NCBI RefSeq assembly: GCF_001043025.1 | Contig: NZ_JYLD01000007.1 | Location: 62,001 to 126,000 of the forward strand | DNA length: 64,000 nucleotides | Direction: 5' to 3' | DNA from: Pseudomonas helleri | GTDB taxonomy: Bacteria > Pseudomonadota > Gammaproteobacteria > Pseudomonadales > Pseudomonadaceae | Shown: piece by piece, positions 9,254 to 18,872 of the stretch | How the letters are laid out: each line of letters begins with the position of its first letter | How positions within the stretch are numbered: position 1 is the first letter of the stretch | Translations under genes and position numbers: made by a program | Notes under the pieces: generated by a model | Database searches by the model: none | What the model was told of the DNA's origin: nothing | What the model saw: only the letters and a program-made list of their open reading frames with translations

Positions 9254-9617
9254 CTTTATTGGTGCTCCACTCTTCTGTTGTAATTTTTATAGTCCTGGAA
9301 GCCAAGGCAGCCGGACCGGGTTTTTTCTGAGCGAAATTCCCGACCAATCTCCCCTGCAACTGTACCGGTACAGTGTAGAGCGCCGGTTCAACGCTTGAAT
9401 AGCGGGCTACCGGGAGAAAAAGCAGGAAATGTCGCCTAAACGAAAGAAAGAGACAGAATGGCGGCGGATTATGTTGTTGATCTATATCGGGATGTTGCCA
9501 GCTCAACAGGTTCGTCCTTGGCGCTTCACTCTTTCCTCGTTTCCATACCTCTGTTTGGGTTTTTCTACCGGGTGTGCGGCGCTATCATTGCGCCGATTTT
9601 TTTACCTGGTGAATCCC
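9254..9617. promoter_or_regulatory. divergent control region of braC and the DUF2288 gene
   Basis: No gene is supported in these 364 bases. The region must hold the braC promoter (minus strand) and that of the DUF2288 gene (plus strand). The clear signal is the palindrome at 9359-9374. A GC-rich stretch ending in TTTTTTT at 9587-9603 sits just before the DUF2288 start. Confidence 0.6.
9359..9374. promoter_or_regulatory. 16-bp perfect palindrome ACTGTACCGGTACAGT upstream of braC
   Basis: ACTGTACC and GGTACAGT are exact reverse complements with no spacer. The centre lies about 113 bases upstream of the braC start codon. This is typical of a dimeric regulator operator. The regulator is not identifiable from this window. 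Confidence 0.6.
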
Positions 9618-9923
9618 ATGAATCAAGAACCTAGCACCCTCTATGCCAAGCTGCTTGGTGAGACCTCAACAATTGAATGGAAGGTGTTGCTGCCATTCTT
9701 CGCCAAAGGTGACTTGTTGTGGGTTGACCCCGCACTGGACTTGATCGACGCGGCCATTGCCGTGACTCAGGATGAAGCAGAGAAGATCAAGGCCTGGATG
9801 GCTTCTGGCGTATTTGGAAAGATGACTACAGAACACGCGCTAGACGTTAATGCGCGAGATCCTGAGCTGTGGGCCGTGGTGGTATCGCCTTGGGTGATGG
9901 TCCAGGAAAGGGCACAAATTTAA
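9618..9923 (+). CDS. DUF2288 family protein
   Basis: A 101-residue protein starting MNQEPSTLYAKLLGETSTIEWK. The segments LWVDPALDLIDAA and DPELWAVVVSPWVMVQE match the DUF2288 family, small acidic cytosolic proteins of proteobacteria and cyanobacteria with unknown function. The start at 9618 is preferred over an upstream in-frame start (9429) because the upstream part is basic, Cys- and Leu-rich and unlike the family. The gene is single, between the braC control region and the GGDEF/EAL gene. Confidence 0.85.
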   Translation: MNQEPSTLYAKLLGETSTIEWKVLLPFFAKGDLLWVDPALDLIDAAIAVTQDEAEKIKAWMASGVFGKMTTEHALDVNARDPELWAVVVSPWVMVQERAQI

Positions 9924-10090
9924 TTGAACGCACCAAACAGGAGCGTTTATAGAGGGGCGATTTGGGCGAGGTGGTGTGTAGGCCAGTAACTGGTTTCACA
10001 ATAGTGGCCACTTGCCGTAGAGAAACGCCACAGTCAGTTCTGTGGCATTTCGCTAAATGGGTAGCTGCTAAATGGGTAGCGAATGCGCTA

Positions 10091-12301
10091 CTACAGTTGA
10101 AGCGCCGAGTAGCCCGATGCAAACCGGTGAGATTGATTGAGCTGTTCCAGCACACCGGGCAGCGCTTCAAACGGTACAGGGCGGCTGATCAGATAACCCT
10201 GGATAAAGTCGCAGCCATAGCGGCTTAAAAGCTCGAGTTGCTGGGTGGTCTCGACACCTTCGGTCACCACTTGCAGTTGTAGCGTGTGGGCCATGACGAT
10301 AATCGCCTGAACGATTTCCATGTCCTGGCTGGAGGTTTGGATGTCCTGGATAAACGAACGATCAATTTTCAGGGTATTGAGGGGCAGGCGCTTTAAATAG
10401 GCCAGGGACGAGTAGCCGGTGCCAAAGTCGTCAATCGACAAGGACACGCCCAGCGCGCGTATCTGCCTTAATAGCTGTGAGGTATTGCTGATATTGCCCA
10501 TTAAAGCGTTTTCAGTGACTTCAAGTTCCAGCCGATGCGGGGCGATCCCGGAGCAATACAGCGCATTTTCAATGTCCTCAGCCAGTTCTTCGCGCACCAG
10601 GTTGAGTGCCGAGCAGTTGACGGCAACCCCAAGCTGCTGCCAGCCGAGCCGTGAAAGTGTCGCCAGATCGGTGCAGGCTCTGCGCAACACCCAATGATCC
10701 AGTTCGGCAATCAGCCCGTTGGCCTCAGCAATATTGATAAAACGATCCGGGCCAAGCAAGCCATGCTCCGGGTGCTGCCAGCGGATCAATGCCTCCAGTT
10801 TGGCGACTCGCCCTTGCTTGAGGTCGATGATGGGTTGGTAGTGCAGTAGCAAGCCGGTGTCTTCATTCAGCGCCTGGCGCAGTTCTTCTTCGATTTGCAG
10901 TTCCAGTGAGGCACGTGTGGTCAGGTTAGGGCTGAAAAAATTCAGGCTGTTGCGACCACCGCCTTTGGATTGATAGAGGGCCAGATCCGCGTGCTTGAGC
11001 AGCTCAATGCTGCTGGTGCCGTCGTCCGGGAACACACTGATGCCAATGCTGGTGGTCATGACCATGCGCCTGCCCGTCAGCTCGATGGGCTCTTTGAGCG
11101 TGTGCATGATGCGCTTGGCCATGCTTTGCGCTTCGTCGCGATCGTGGATGTCGATCAAAATACAAAACTCGTCGCCGCCAAATCGCGCCACCACATCCCC
11201 GTGATTGCGGGCGGCGCCTCTGATCTGATTGGCAATGGTCTTAAGCAGCTCATCGCCTGCGTCGTGGCCCAGGCTGTCATTGATCCGCTTGAAGTGATCG
11301 ATGTCGAGAAACAGCACCGCCAGTTTGCTGTTCTTGGCGGCCGCGTCAGCGAGTTTTTCAGCAAAGATCTGGTTGAAGCCGCGCCGATTGATCAGGTTGG
11401 TCAGCGGGTCGTAATGCGCCACTTGCTGCAATGACATGCGGGCTTCATCAAGCTGGCTGAGCAGGGCATTGACCCGTGCCAGGTCGTGCTCTTTTTGTTG
11501 CAGTTTTTTATCGACCAAGGCGGCACTGATGCTGCTACCGATCAACAGCAGCGTGATCATGGCGACCATCAGGGCGACTTGCCAGTGGTTGGTTTCAATG
11601 TGGGTCTGGTTGATCTCGCCCTCAGGCGATAGCGTGTGCAGTGCCCACATGCCAATAAAGTGGACGCATAAAATGGCGGTGCCCGCGGTGAGGCTGATGG
11701 CGTATTTAAAAAACTGATGGGCCATGCCGTGGGTAGTGCGCAAGGCTATGGCCATCTGCAAGGCCCAATAACTGGCACCCACAGCCAGGATTAAAGAAAG
11801 GGCAACGCCGATGAATTCGTAGTGTTGCTGGCTGTTGGAGTGCATGGCGGTCATGCCGGTGTAATGCATGCCGCCGATGCCCAGGCCAAAAATCAGCGCC
11901 GCGAGCATTAAGGGTATGCGCGAAAGGCCGGGCTGATTGAGCAGATGCATGGCAATCAGTGCGCTGACCCAGATGATAACCAGCGAGCCGATGGTGATGC
12001 CCAGGTTGTAATGAACCTCAAGCGAAGACTCAAAGGCCAGCATGCTGATGAAGTGCATGGCCCAGATACCGCCTGCCAGGCAGCTGGCGCCCAGCCATCG
12101 CCAAACCGTTTTGGCCGTGGCTTTTTCTGCATTGGCGGCACGTTCACCCATATGCAGCGCAGCCAAGCTCGCGGCGCAGGCCACCAGCCAGGCGAGAAAC
12201 ACCAGGTACAGGTTGTGGCTGCTGTGCAGTGTCTGGAGGCCGTGCTCAGCATGTGCGCCGAGAAACTGCCATTCGAACCATTCCATTGCGGCCCTCGGCA
12301 C
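10091..12301 (-). CDS. MHYT-GGDEF-EAL membrane protein (c-di-GMP turnover)
   Basis: A 736-residue protein. An N-terminal membrane sensor domain has three MHYT-type motifs: MHFISM near residue 82, MHYTGM near 145 and VHFIGM near 213. The family is thought to bind copper and sense a diatomic gas. A GGDEF domain follows, with an intact RFGGDEF near residue 373, then an EAL domain with intact LEALIRW near residue 502. Both diguanylate cyclase and phosphodiesterase activity are therefore possible. The architecture is that of P. aeruginosa MucR and NbdA, and I cannot tell which is the orthologue. An internal ATG at residue 6 (12286) is an alternative start. Confidence 0.9.
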   Translation of the reverse strand: MPRAAMEWFEWQFLGAHAEHGLQTLHSSHNLYLVFLAWLVACAASLAALHMGERAANAEKATAKTVWRWLGASCLAGGIWAMHFISMLAFESSLEVHYNLGITIGSLVIIWVSALIAMHLLNQPGLSRIPLMLAALIFGLGIGGMHYTGMTAMHSNSQQHYEFIGVALSLILAVGASYWALQMAIALRTTHGMAHQFFKYAISLTAGTAILCVHFIGMWALHTLSPEGEINQTHIETNHWQVALMVAMITLLLIGSSISAALVDKKLQQKEHDLARVNALLSQLDEARMSLQQVAHYDPLTNLINRRGFNQIFAEKLADAAAKNSKLAVLFLDIDHFKRINDSLGHDAGDELLKTIANQIRGAARNHGDVVARFGGDEFCILIDIHDRDEAQSMAKRIMHTLKEPIELTGRRMVMTTSIGISVFPDDGTSSIELLKHADLALYQSKGGGRNSLNFFSPNLTTRASLELQIEEELRQALNEDTGLLLHYQPIIDLKQGRVAKLEALIRWQHPEHGLLGPDRFINIAEANGLIAELDHWVLRRACTDLATLSRLGWQQLGVAVNCSALNLVREELAEDIENALYCSGIAPHRLELEVTENALMGNISNTSQLLRQIRALGVSLSIDDFGTGYSSLAYLKRLPLNTLKIDRSFIQDIQTSSQDMEIVQAIIVMAHTLQLQVVTEGVETTQQLELLSRYGCDFIQGYLISRPVPFEALPGVLEQLNQSHRFASGYSALQL

Positions 12302-12444
12302 TGAGTCCAGGTTTGCCAGTCAACAGGTGCTGACGTGCTTTCAGTGTAGAGGCTGGGATAAGGCGGGGGAGGGTGATGGCGATATGATGCTAATCATTTC
12401 GCAATAAACAATTAGTTTTTAATCGCGAACTTCGATTGAAAACT

Positions 12445-12511
12445 TGTAGGAGCGAGCTTGCCTCGCGATCTTTTAAAGATCAAAAGATCGCGAGACAAGC
12501 TCGCTCCTACA
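12445..12511. repeat. REPIN: two inverted REP sequences
   Basis: TGTAGGAGCGAGCTTGCCTC at the left is mirrored by the near reverse complement ending AAGCTCGCTCCTACA at the right, with a short AT-rich spacer containing GATCTTTTAAAGATC. It lies between the GGDEF/EAL gene and the rapA 3' end. The same arm recurs at 20167 and 38225. Confidence 0.9.
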
Positions 12512-12520
12512 GAATGCGGG

Positions 12521-15367
12521 TTAGCCGGCGACCAGCACGCGAATCGCTTCAAGGCGCAGCGCGGCTTTTTCAAGCATGGCCAGCCCTTGTTCGCGTTGTT
12601 TACGCAAGGCAACCAACTCGCTGTCACGTACGGTCGGGTTGACCGCTTGCAGCGCAGTCAGGCGCGCCAGTTCTTCTTCCGTGTCGGCTGCCAGACGGCG
12701 TTGCGCTTCGGCCACACGTTCAGCGTGACGTGGCGCAACCTTGGCTTCGCCGGCATTGATTTTCGGCGTCAGGTTATCGCGCTGCGCCTGGATGAACTTG
12801 TTGGCGCTGGCACGGGGCACGCTTTCCAGTTGTTCATTCAGGGTGTCGAAGGCCACGCGCGAGGACAGGTCGTTGCCGTTGGCATCGAGCAGGCAGCGCA
12901 GCGCAGCAGGCGGCAGGTAGCGGCCCAGTTGCAGGGAGCGCGGGGCAACGGCTTCGCTGACGTAAATCAGTTCGAGCAGAACGGTCCCGGGTTTGAGCGC
13001 CTTGTTTTTGATCAGTGCCACGGCGGTGTTGCCCATCGAGCCCGAGAGCACCAAGTCCATGCCGCCTTGCACCATCGGGTGTTCCCAGGTGATGAACTGC
13101 ATGTCTTCACGCGACAGCGCCTGGTTGCGGTCGTAGGTGATGGTCACGCCTTCGTCGTCACCCAGCGGGAAGCTGGCGTCGAGCATTTTCTCGCTCGGCT
13201 TGAGAATCAGGGCGTTCTCGGAATGGTCTTCACTGTCGATGCCGAACGCATTGAACAGAGTTTCCATGTAGATCGGCAGGGTGAACTGGTCGTCCTGCTC
13301 AAGAATCGCTTCTACCAGTGCTTCGCCTTCACCCGCGCCGCCGGAGTTGAGCTCAAGCAGGCGGTCACGACCGGTGTGCAGTTCTTGCTCCAGGCGCTCG
13401 CGCTGGCTGCGGGCTTCGTTGATCAGCGCTTGCCACGGGGTGTCGTCGGTTTCTTCAAGCAACGGCAGCAGGCGTGGGCCGAACTGGTGTTGCAGGGCGT
13501 TGCCGGTCGGGCACGTGTTGAGGAACGCGTTCAGGGCTTCGTGGTACCACTGGAACAGGCGTTCTTGCGGGCTGGTTTCCAGGTACGGCACGTGCAGTTC
13601 GATGACGTGCTTCTGGCCGATACGGTCCAGACGGCCGATACGCTGCTCCAGCAGGTCCGGGTGGGACGGCAGGTCGAACAGCACCAGGTGATGGGCGAAC
13701 TGGAAGTTGCGGCCTTCACTGCCGATTTCCGAGCAGATCAGCACTTGTGCGCCGAACTCTTCATCAGCGAAGTAAGCCGCTGCGCGGTCACGTTCAAGAA
13801 TGTTCATGCCTTCGTGGAAGACCGTCGCAGGAATGCCGGAGCGAACGCGCAGGGCGTCTTCCAGATCCATGGCGGTTTCGGCGTGGGCACAGATCACCAG
13901 CACTTTGGTGCGCTTGAGCATCTTCAGAGTGTCTGTGAGCCACTCTACGCGAGGGTCAAAGCGCCACCAGCGCTCTTCATCGCTGGCGTCCGGCTGGGCC
14001 TGGAAGCTGACTTCCGGGTACAGCTCGGCGTGATCACCGATGGGCAGTTCGAGGTATTCGTCCGGGCACGGCAGCGGGTAAGCATGCAGTTTGCGCTCGG
14101 GGAAGCCCTGGATCGCGGCGCGGGTGTTACGGAACAAAACGCGGCCAGTGCCATGACGGTCGAGCAGTTCGCGAACCAGACGCGCGCTGGCTTCGGTATC
14201 GCCTTGGTTGACTGCGGCGAGCAGCGAGTCGCCTTCAGCACCCAGGAAGTTATGGATGGTGGTGTGCGCTTCAGGGGACAGGCGGCCTTTATCCAGCAGT
14301 TCCTGTACCGCCTGAGCGACCGGGCGATAGTTCTCGCTCTCGGCGCGGAAGGCAGCCAAGTCGTGGAAGCGGTTGGGATCGAGCAGGCGCAAACGTGCGA
14401 AGTGACTGTCCTGACCCAGTTGTTCCGGGGTCGCAGTCAGCAGCAAGACGCCAGGGATTACGCCGGCCAGTTGCTCGACCAGACCGTATTCAGGGCTGAC
14501 TTGATCTTCATGCCACACCAGGTGGTGAGCTTCGTCGACCACCAGCAGGTCCCAGTCTGCGTCGAACAGGGCTGCTTGCGCTTTAGGGTCGTCAACCAGC
14601 CATTCCAGAGCCACCAGAGCCAACTGGCAGTCTTCAAACGGGTTGCCGGCATCGCTTTCAATGAAGCGCTCTTCGTCAAACAGTGCGACTTCAAGGTTGA
14701 AGCGGCGACGCATTTCGACCAGCCACTGGTGTTGCAGGTTTTCCGGGACCACGATCAGCACGCGGCTGGCGCGGCCACTGAGCAGTTGGCGATGAATCAC
14801 CAGGCCCGCTTCGATGGTTTTACCCAAGCCCACTTCGTCAGCCAGCAATACGCGCGGCGCGATACGGTCGGCCACTTCACGGGCAATGTGCAGTTGGTGA
14901 GCAATAGGTTGCGCACGCACGCCACCCAGGCCCCACAGCGGCGATTGCAACTGGCGGCTAGTGTGTTCAAGGGTGTGATAACGCAGCGAGAACCACGACA
15001 GCGGGTCGATTTGCCCGGCGAACAGACGGTCGCTGGCCAGACGGAACTGGATAAAGTTCGACAGTTGCGTTTCTGGCAGGGTCACCAGCTCGTTTTGTTC
15101 GTTGAAACCGTGATAAACCATCAGACCGCTGGAGTCATCGACTTCGCGAACGGTCATCTTCCAGCCTTCAAAGTGGATGATGGTGTCGCCCGGCGAGAAA
15201 CGCACGCGCGTCAGTGGGGCGTTACGCAGCGAATATTGGCGGGTTTCGCCAGTGGCCGGATAGAGCACGGTCAGCAAGCGACCGTCCTGTGCCAGAACGG
15301 TGCCTAAGCCTAGCTCAGCTTCGCTGTCACTAATCCAGCGTTGCCCCGGTTGATACTGCTGCGCCAT
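12521..15367 (-). CDS. rapA: RNA polymerase-associated ATPase RapA
   Basis: A 948-residue SWI2/SNF2 ATPase starting [20 protein letters not shown]. The N-terminal Tudor-like region leads to Walker [13 protein letters not shown] near residue 180, the DEAH box [10 protein letters not shown] near residue 280, and the helicase C-terminal domain with the [12 protein letters not shown] segment. Length and layout match RapA, which recycles RNA polymerase after transcription. It is monocistronic on the minus strand. The antisense strand carries an equally long open frame that I regard as a composition artefact. Confidence 0.97.
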   Translation of the reverse strand: MAQQYQPGQRWISDSEAELGLGTVLAQDGRLLTVLYPATGETRQYSLRNAPLTRVRFSPGDTIIHFEGWKMTVREVDDSSGLMVYHGFNEQNELVTLPETQLSNFIQFRLASDRLFAGQIDPLSWFSLRYHTLEHTSRQLQSPLWGLGGVRAQPIAHQLHIAREVADRIAPRVLLADEVGLGKTIEAGLVIHRQLLSGRASRVLIVVPENLQHQWLVEMRRRFNLEVALFDEERFIESDAGNPFEDCQLALVALEWLVDDPKAQAALFDADWDLLVVDEAHHLVWHEDQVSPEYGLVEQLAGVIPGVLLLTATPEQLGQDSHFARLRLLDPNRFHDLAAFRAESENYRPVAQAVQELLDKGRLSPEAHTTIHNFLGAEGDSLLAAVNQGDTEASARLVRELLDRHGTGRVLFRNTRAAIQGFPERKLHAYPLPCPDEYLELPIGDHAELYPEVSFQAQPDASDEERWWRFDPRVEWLTDTLKMLKRTKVLVICAHAETAMDLEDALRVRSGIPATVFHEGMNILERDRAAAYFADEEFGAQVLICSEIGSEGRNFQFAHHLVLFDLPSHPDLLEQRIGRLDRIGQKHVIELHVPYLETSPQERLFQWYHEALNAFLNTCPTGNALQHQFGPRLLPLLEETDDTPWQALINEARSQRERLEQELHTGRDRLLELNSGGAGEGEALVEAILEQDDQFTLPIYMETLFNAFGIDSEDHSENALILKPSEKMLDASFPLGDDEGVTITYDRNQALSREDMQFITWEHPMVQGGMDLVLSGSMGNTAVALIKNKALKPGTVLLELIYVSEAVAPRSLQLGRYLPPAALRCLLDANGNDLSSRVAFDTLNEQLESVPRASANKFIQAQRDNLTPKINAGEAKVAPRHAERVAEAQRRLAADTEEELARLTALQAVNPTVRDSELVALRKQREQGLAMLEKAALRLEAIRVLVAG

Positions 15368-15522
15368 GCTGCCTGACTCCCGCTTTGAAAAAGCCGAGTA
15401 TATTAACGCAGCAGAGTCCTCAGTCCAAAGGACTCTGACAAAAAGCTGCTCTACTCAAAAGAAGCCAATGGCGCTTTTCGATGAGTGGTTTTCAGCCGGA
15501 CGCAGAACAGGAGCACACCATC

Positions 15523-15834
15523 ATGCTGCCGCCGATTCTACCGCTGAGCGTTGTCCCCGTGACCTCACAACAAGACCCGGTACGCCCGCGACCTGAAATC
15601 CCGGCGGTTGTGCCTGCCCAGGCCAGTTCGGGGGACAGCACGGTCAACATCAAACACCATGATGCTGACCAGGCAGCCTTGTTATTGCGCGAAGAGCAGC
15701 AGCGTCAGCAACACAAACGCCAGCATGAGGGGCAGCCGCCGCTGCCCGATGAAGTCCAGGCGGATCAGCCTGCCGATGATGGCGTGGTCGATGGGACGCA
15801 GCGTCAGGGTTTATGGATTGATATCGAGGTATGA
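15523..15834 (+). CDS. conserved Pseudomonas hypothetical protein (103 aa)
   Basis: A low-complexity, Pro-, Gln- and Asp-rich protein starting MLPPILPLSVVPVTSQQDP. It has a charged central helix (LLLREEQQRQQHKRQ) and ends GLWIDIEV. It has no signal peptide or membrane segment. Start at 15523 is preferred over the in-frame ATG at 15481 because CAGGAG lies about ten bases before it. Similar proteins beside rapA in Pseudomonas have been mislabelled as an aspartate-semialdehyde dehydrogenase, and nothing in the sequence supports an enzyme. Confidence 0.65.
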   Translation: MLPPILPLSVVPVTSQQDPVRPRPEIPAVVPAQASSGDSTVNIKHHDADQAALLLREEQQRQQHKRQHEGQPPLPDEVQADQPADDGVVDGTQRQGLWIDIEV

Positions 15835-15930
15835 CTGGATTTTTTCTGGCCTGTTGTCCGGCCTCAACGCATTATTGCGCTGTCCCTTGAACCCTTTTAG
15901 CCAACAGCCTCTGACAGTGACCTGATTTTT

Positions 15931-16092
15931 ATGAGCCAAGACAGCAATCTGGTTGACCTGGGTGCAGAACGTGCCAAGCGTGTGCATGACCTTAAAGAGA
16001 AGCGTCTGAACGAAGTGCGCCAGGCATTCGAGCAAGCAATGCCCTTGGAAAATGCCAAGAAAAAGCCGAAAAAGAAACCTAAAAAGCGCTGA
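15931..16092 (+). CDS. small basic protein (53 aa)
   Basis: The frame reads MSQDSNLVDLGAERAKRVHD, then a charged helix, and ends in a lysine-rich tail (KKKPKKKPKKR). This looks like a small nucleic-acid-binding or ribosome-associated protein, but the function is unknown. No strong ribosome site is visible. It lies between the 103-aa protein and ccoM on the same strand. Confidence 0.6.
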   Translation: MSQDSNLVDLGAERAKRVHDLKEKRLNEVRQAFEQAMPLENAKKKPKKKPKKR

Positions 16093-16157
16093 TCTACCGC
16101 GTTTTAGCTGATCTGGGTCAACTTTTCTTTCCAAGCCTCGTCGGGCCGCGATCACTA

Positions 16158-16171
16158 TTGATCCCGGTCAA
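16158..16171 (+). promoter_or_regulatory. Anr/FNR-type box upstream of ccoM
   Basis: TTGATCCCGGTCAA matches the Anr/FNR consensus TTGATNNNNATCAA at nine of ten fixed bases. Its centre is about 71 bases before the ccoM start. If it acts at -41.5, transcription would begin near 16206, and a weak -10-like TAATCT sits at 16194-16199. This would induce ccoM at low oxygen. Confidence 0.6.
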
Positions 16172-16235
16172 CGTATGCGCCTGCCTGTGTGGTTAATCTA
16201 GCTCCAATACAAACAGACACGAGCAGGAGGCCGTC

Positions 16236-16349
16236 ATGTTTCTCGACAATGTGGTTATCGCAGGGGTAGTGACGGTCGGTCTCATGGTGTTGTTCTTCGC
16301 AGGTCTGGGTTTTTTTATCTGGAGAGACTCCCAGAAGCGCAATAAGTAG
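16236..16349 (+). CDS. ccoM: CcoM-like small subunit of cbb3 cytochrome oxidase (37 aa)
   Basis: A 37-residue single-span membrane protein, MFLDNVVIAGVVTVGLMVLF followed by FAGLGFFIW and a charged tail RDSQKRNK. Length and sequence agree with CcoM, a small assembly or stability subunit of the cbb3-type oxidase described in P. stutzeri, whose gene lies away from the cco operons. A strong GCAGGAGG ribosome site is just upstream, an Anr-type box lies further upstream, and a UUCG-loop terminator follows. Assignment is by recalled similarity and context. Confidence 0.75.
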   Translation: MFLDNVVIAGVVTVGLMVLFFAGLGFFIWRDSQKRNK

Positions 16350-16388
16350 CGCCGGGTCTTTCTGGTACACGAGCACGCAAGGCATTTT

Positions 16389-16414
16389 GGGCGACTTCGG
16401 TCGCCTATTTTTTT
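16389..16414 (+). terminator. terminator of ccoM
   Basis: GGCGAC-TTCG-GTCGCC followed by TATTTTTTTT: a 6-bp stem with a stable UUCG tetraloop and U-run, 41 bases after the ccoM stop. Confidence 0.9.
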
Positions 16415-16431
16415 GCCTGTAATAAACGCAT

Positions 16432-16469
16432 AAAAAAAGGTACGCCCCGTGAGGGGCGTACCTTTTTTG
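16432..16469. terminator. bidirectional terminator between ccoM and pit
   Basis: The stem AAAAAAGGTACGCCCC / GGGGCGTACCTTTTTT has a 3-4 base loop and a T-run on both strands. It ends the pit transcript on the minus strand. Confidence 0.9.
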
Positions 16470-16481
16470 TCAGGCGCTGGA

Positions 16482-17954
16482 TCAGTTGAGGGCGATGGAC
16501 GCCAACCAGAACAGTGCTGCAGACAGCCCGACAGTGGCCGGCAGGGTCAGCACCCAGGCCATCAGGATGGTCTTGATGGTGTTGCCTTGCAGGCCGCTTT
16601 TGTTGGCAACCATGGTGCCCGCCACGCCTGAAGACAGGATGTGAGTGGTCGATACCGGAAGGGCAAACACGTTGGCCAGGCCAATCGCGATGGTGGTAGT
16701 GATCTGAGCGGCCATGCCTTGGGCATAGGTCATGCCTTGCTTGCCGATCTTCTCGCCGATGGTTTTAACCACGCGTCTCCAGCCAACCATGGTGCCCAGG
16801 CCCAGAGCCAGTGCGACAGCCAGAATCACCCAGAACGGTGCGTATTCAGTGGTGGTGGTCAGGTCTTTACGCAGTTTTTCGAGATCCGCCTTTTCACTGG
16901 CGTCGAGCACTGGCAGCTTGCTGACTTTTTTCGCCGTGTCATCCAGGCACAGCAAATAGCGACGAATTTCGATGCGCTGCTCAGAGGTCATGGAGTGGTA
17001 GTCAGTCACGCCCTTGAGTGAGCTCAGCAGAGCGGCAATGGTTGGCTCGGTTTGCTGCGGATTGCAGCTGAACTTGCCCGGCAGGTCGCTTTTAATGCTT
17101 TTGCCCAGTGCCAGGTATTCGTTCAGGCTCTCGTGGTTACGCTGATAGAACTGGCTCAGGTGCAGCGTCGCGTCGCGCGTTCGCTCGATCTGGTAAGTGC
17201 TACTGTTCAAGTCCAGAACGAAGGCGCTCGGCACGATACCGATCAGTACCAGCATGATCAGGCCAATACCTTTTTGACCGTCGTTGGAGCCGTGAACGAA
17301 GCTCACGGTCATGGCAGAAATCACCAAAACCAGACGGTTCCAGAACGGCGGATGCTTTTTATCATCCAGCTTGCGGCGTTCTTCTGGGGTCTTGTGCATC
17401 TTGGAGTTAGGACGCCACCACTTCAGGCCCACCAGCATGAGGCCGGCAATGATGAAGCCCGCCAGTGGCGAGAACACCAAAGAAGCGCCAATCTCAATAG
17501 CCTTCTGCCAGTTAACGCCTTCGCTCACCGGGATGCCGTTGATCAGGGCGTTGGCCAGGCCGACACCGAGGATCGAGCCGATCAGGGTGTGGGAGCTGGA
17601 GGCCGGAATCCCGAAGTACCACGTACCCAGGTTCCAGGTAATGGCTGCAGCCAGCAGCGAGAACACCATGGCCAGGCCATGTCCGGTGTTCACGTTGACC
17701 AGAAGCTCTACCGGCAGCAAGTGGACGATGGCGTATGCCACCCCGACTCCGCCCAGCAGAACGCCCAGAAAGTTGAATACACCGGAGAAGAACACCGCCA
17801 GGTGAGGCGGCATGGCTTTGGTGTAGATGACAGTCGCTACCGCGTTCGCGGTGTCATGAAAGCCGTTAATGAACTCGAAGGCGAGAACAAAGGCTAGGGC
17901 GAAGAAGAGGCTGATAAGAACCCAGGCATCCAATCCGCTTAGTAGATCGATCAT
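16482..17954 (-). CDS. low-affinity inorganic phosphate transporter (Pit)
   Basis: A 490-residue membrane protein of the PiT family. The N-terminal repeat contains FEFINGFHDTANAVATVIYT and the C-terminal half contains GLANVFALPVSTTHILSSG. A central charged cytoplasmic loop (around residues 190-350) separates the two hydrophobic halves. SFVHGSNDGQKGIG is a second typical motif. It should import phosphate with metal or protons across the inner membrane. PitA and PitB cannot be told apart here, so no symbol is given. It ends at a bidirectional terminator. Confidence 0.92.
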   Translation of the reverse strand: MIDLLSGLDAWVLISLFFALAFVLAFEFINGFHDTANAVATVIYTKAMPPHLAVFFSGVFNFLGVLLGGVGVAYAIVHLLPVELLVNVNTGHGLAMVFSLLAAAITWNLGTWYFGIPASSSHTLIGSILGVGLANALINGIPVSEGVNWQKAIEIGASLVFSPLAGFIIAGLMLVGLKWWRPNSKMHKTPEERRKLDDKKHPPFWNRLVLVISAMTVSFVHGSNDGQKGIGLIMLVLIGIVPSAFVLDLNSSTYQIERTRDATLHLSQFYQRNHESLNEYLALGKSIKSDLPGKFSCNPQQTEPTIAALLSSLKGVTDYHSMTSEQRIEIRRYLLCLDDTAKKVSKLPVLDASEKADLEKLRKDLTTTTEYAPFWVILAVALALGLGTMVGWRRVVKTIGEKIGKQGMTYAQGMAAQITTTIAIGLANVFALPVSTTHILSSGVAGTMVANKSGLQGNTIKTILMAWVLTLPATVGLSAALFWLASIALN

Positions 17955-18300
17955 GAAGGTTTTCTGACACGGTCATAAAGGGGGCCGGATTATGCCAGAA
18001 AACCTTGGTAATCGATGCACTTGGTGCTCGCCGGTAACATCTATAAATGAAAAAAGCGGTAGGACACCCCGATTTACAGAGGCCCAAAAACAGCTCCAAG
18101 CCGCTGATAACAAAGGCTATAAGCGTTTCAGAGGGGAGGGCCTGTGCCTACGTAACGGTCTGATTTGAGTGTGTGAAATTTCTGTAATCAGACAGTTTGG
18201 TGGCTTGGGCAGACCTTTTGTCGGGCAAAGGTCAGCCTCCGAGCAATGCAGCGGCAGGAGGCGTTGTAGCCGTTTTTACACAGATTTCAGCCGTGGTGAT
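17955..18300. other. intergenic region upstream of pit (346 bp)
   Basis: This lies between the pit start codon and the 3' end of the 66-aa gene, both on the minus strand. It must contain the pit promoter. No convincing operator, repeat or small gene was seen. Confidence 0.4.
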
Positions 18301-18501
18301 TCACGACTCTTCAGCTTTGAGTTCTTTCTCAATTTTTTGAATTTCTTGAGAAAACGCCTGATCCAGCAGGCTTGCACGTTTGCGCCAAGGCTTGCGCTCG
18401 GGCTCCGGCTTTGCGGCATAAGTGGTCACTTCGCCGCCATAAACATCCTTGTAACGTTGTTCCTGACGCTCAAGTTCTGCGCGCAGTTCGTCTTTCGTCA
18501 C
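18301..18501 (-). CDS. small conserved charged protein (66 aa)
   Basis: The frame reads MTKDELRAELERQEQRYKDV and continues with a Pro/Lys/Arg-rich middle and a C-terminal charged helix (QEIQKIEKELKAEES). There is no signal peptide or Cys. The high helix propensity suggests a small cytosolic coiled-coil protein. It is unrecognised beyond being Pseudomonas-like. The ribosome site is weak (TAGGTAG). Confidence 0.6.
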   Translation of the reverse strand: MTKDELRAELERQEQRYKDVYGGEVTTYAAKPEPERKPWRKRASLLDQAFSQEIQKIEKELKAEES

Positions 18502-18708
18502 AGTGCTACCTAATTAAGTAAAGATTAAACCTGGTGAACCACTCGCAAGAGAGGTTGATGCATCTGACGTTTGAGTCAGCTTTAGACGGATATCTATAAG
18601 CAACGTCAAGGTTAAATCAACCACTCTGTGCAGGCGGCAACGACATTAATTAACACCTGAGCGCTGTCGCACTTAAGTGCTCACCCCAGAGGGTGGACAA
18701 TTCAGGTC

Positions 18709-18872
18709 GCACTTGGAAGTTAAGCCTCTCGGCCTATTGAGTTCAACGAGCGGGTTGGATCCAAAAGGCGGGAATGCTTGACTCTGTGCATTCAATTACT
18801 TGCGGGCCATAAAGGCTTGAGTAAGGCGTCTACTATCGCCGAAGCGCTTTAGGTCCGTCAACTTCCAAGTGC
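18709..18872. repeat. inverted repeat pair, possible short mobile-element relic
   Basis: GCACTTGGAAGTT at 18709-18721 is the exact reverse complement of AACTTCCAAGTGC at 18860-18872. No transposase and no clear target duplication are visible, so this may be a non-autonomous element or chance. Confidence 0.35.

Noticed and set aside
10091..12301. Naming the MHYT-GGDEF-EAL protein MucR
   Set aside because: NbdA has the same architecture and I cannot separate them from sequence reading alone.
12458..15307. 949-codon open frame on the plus strand opposite rapA
   Set aside because: It is antisense to a fully recognisable RapA. Its length follows from GC-rich codon usage. No domain is visible.
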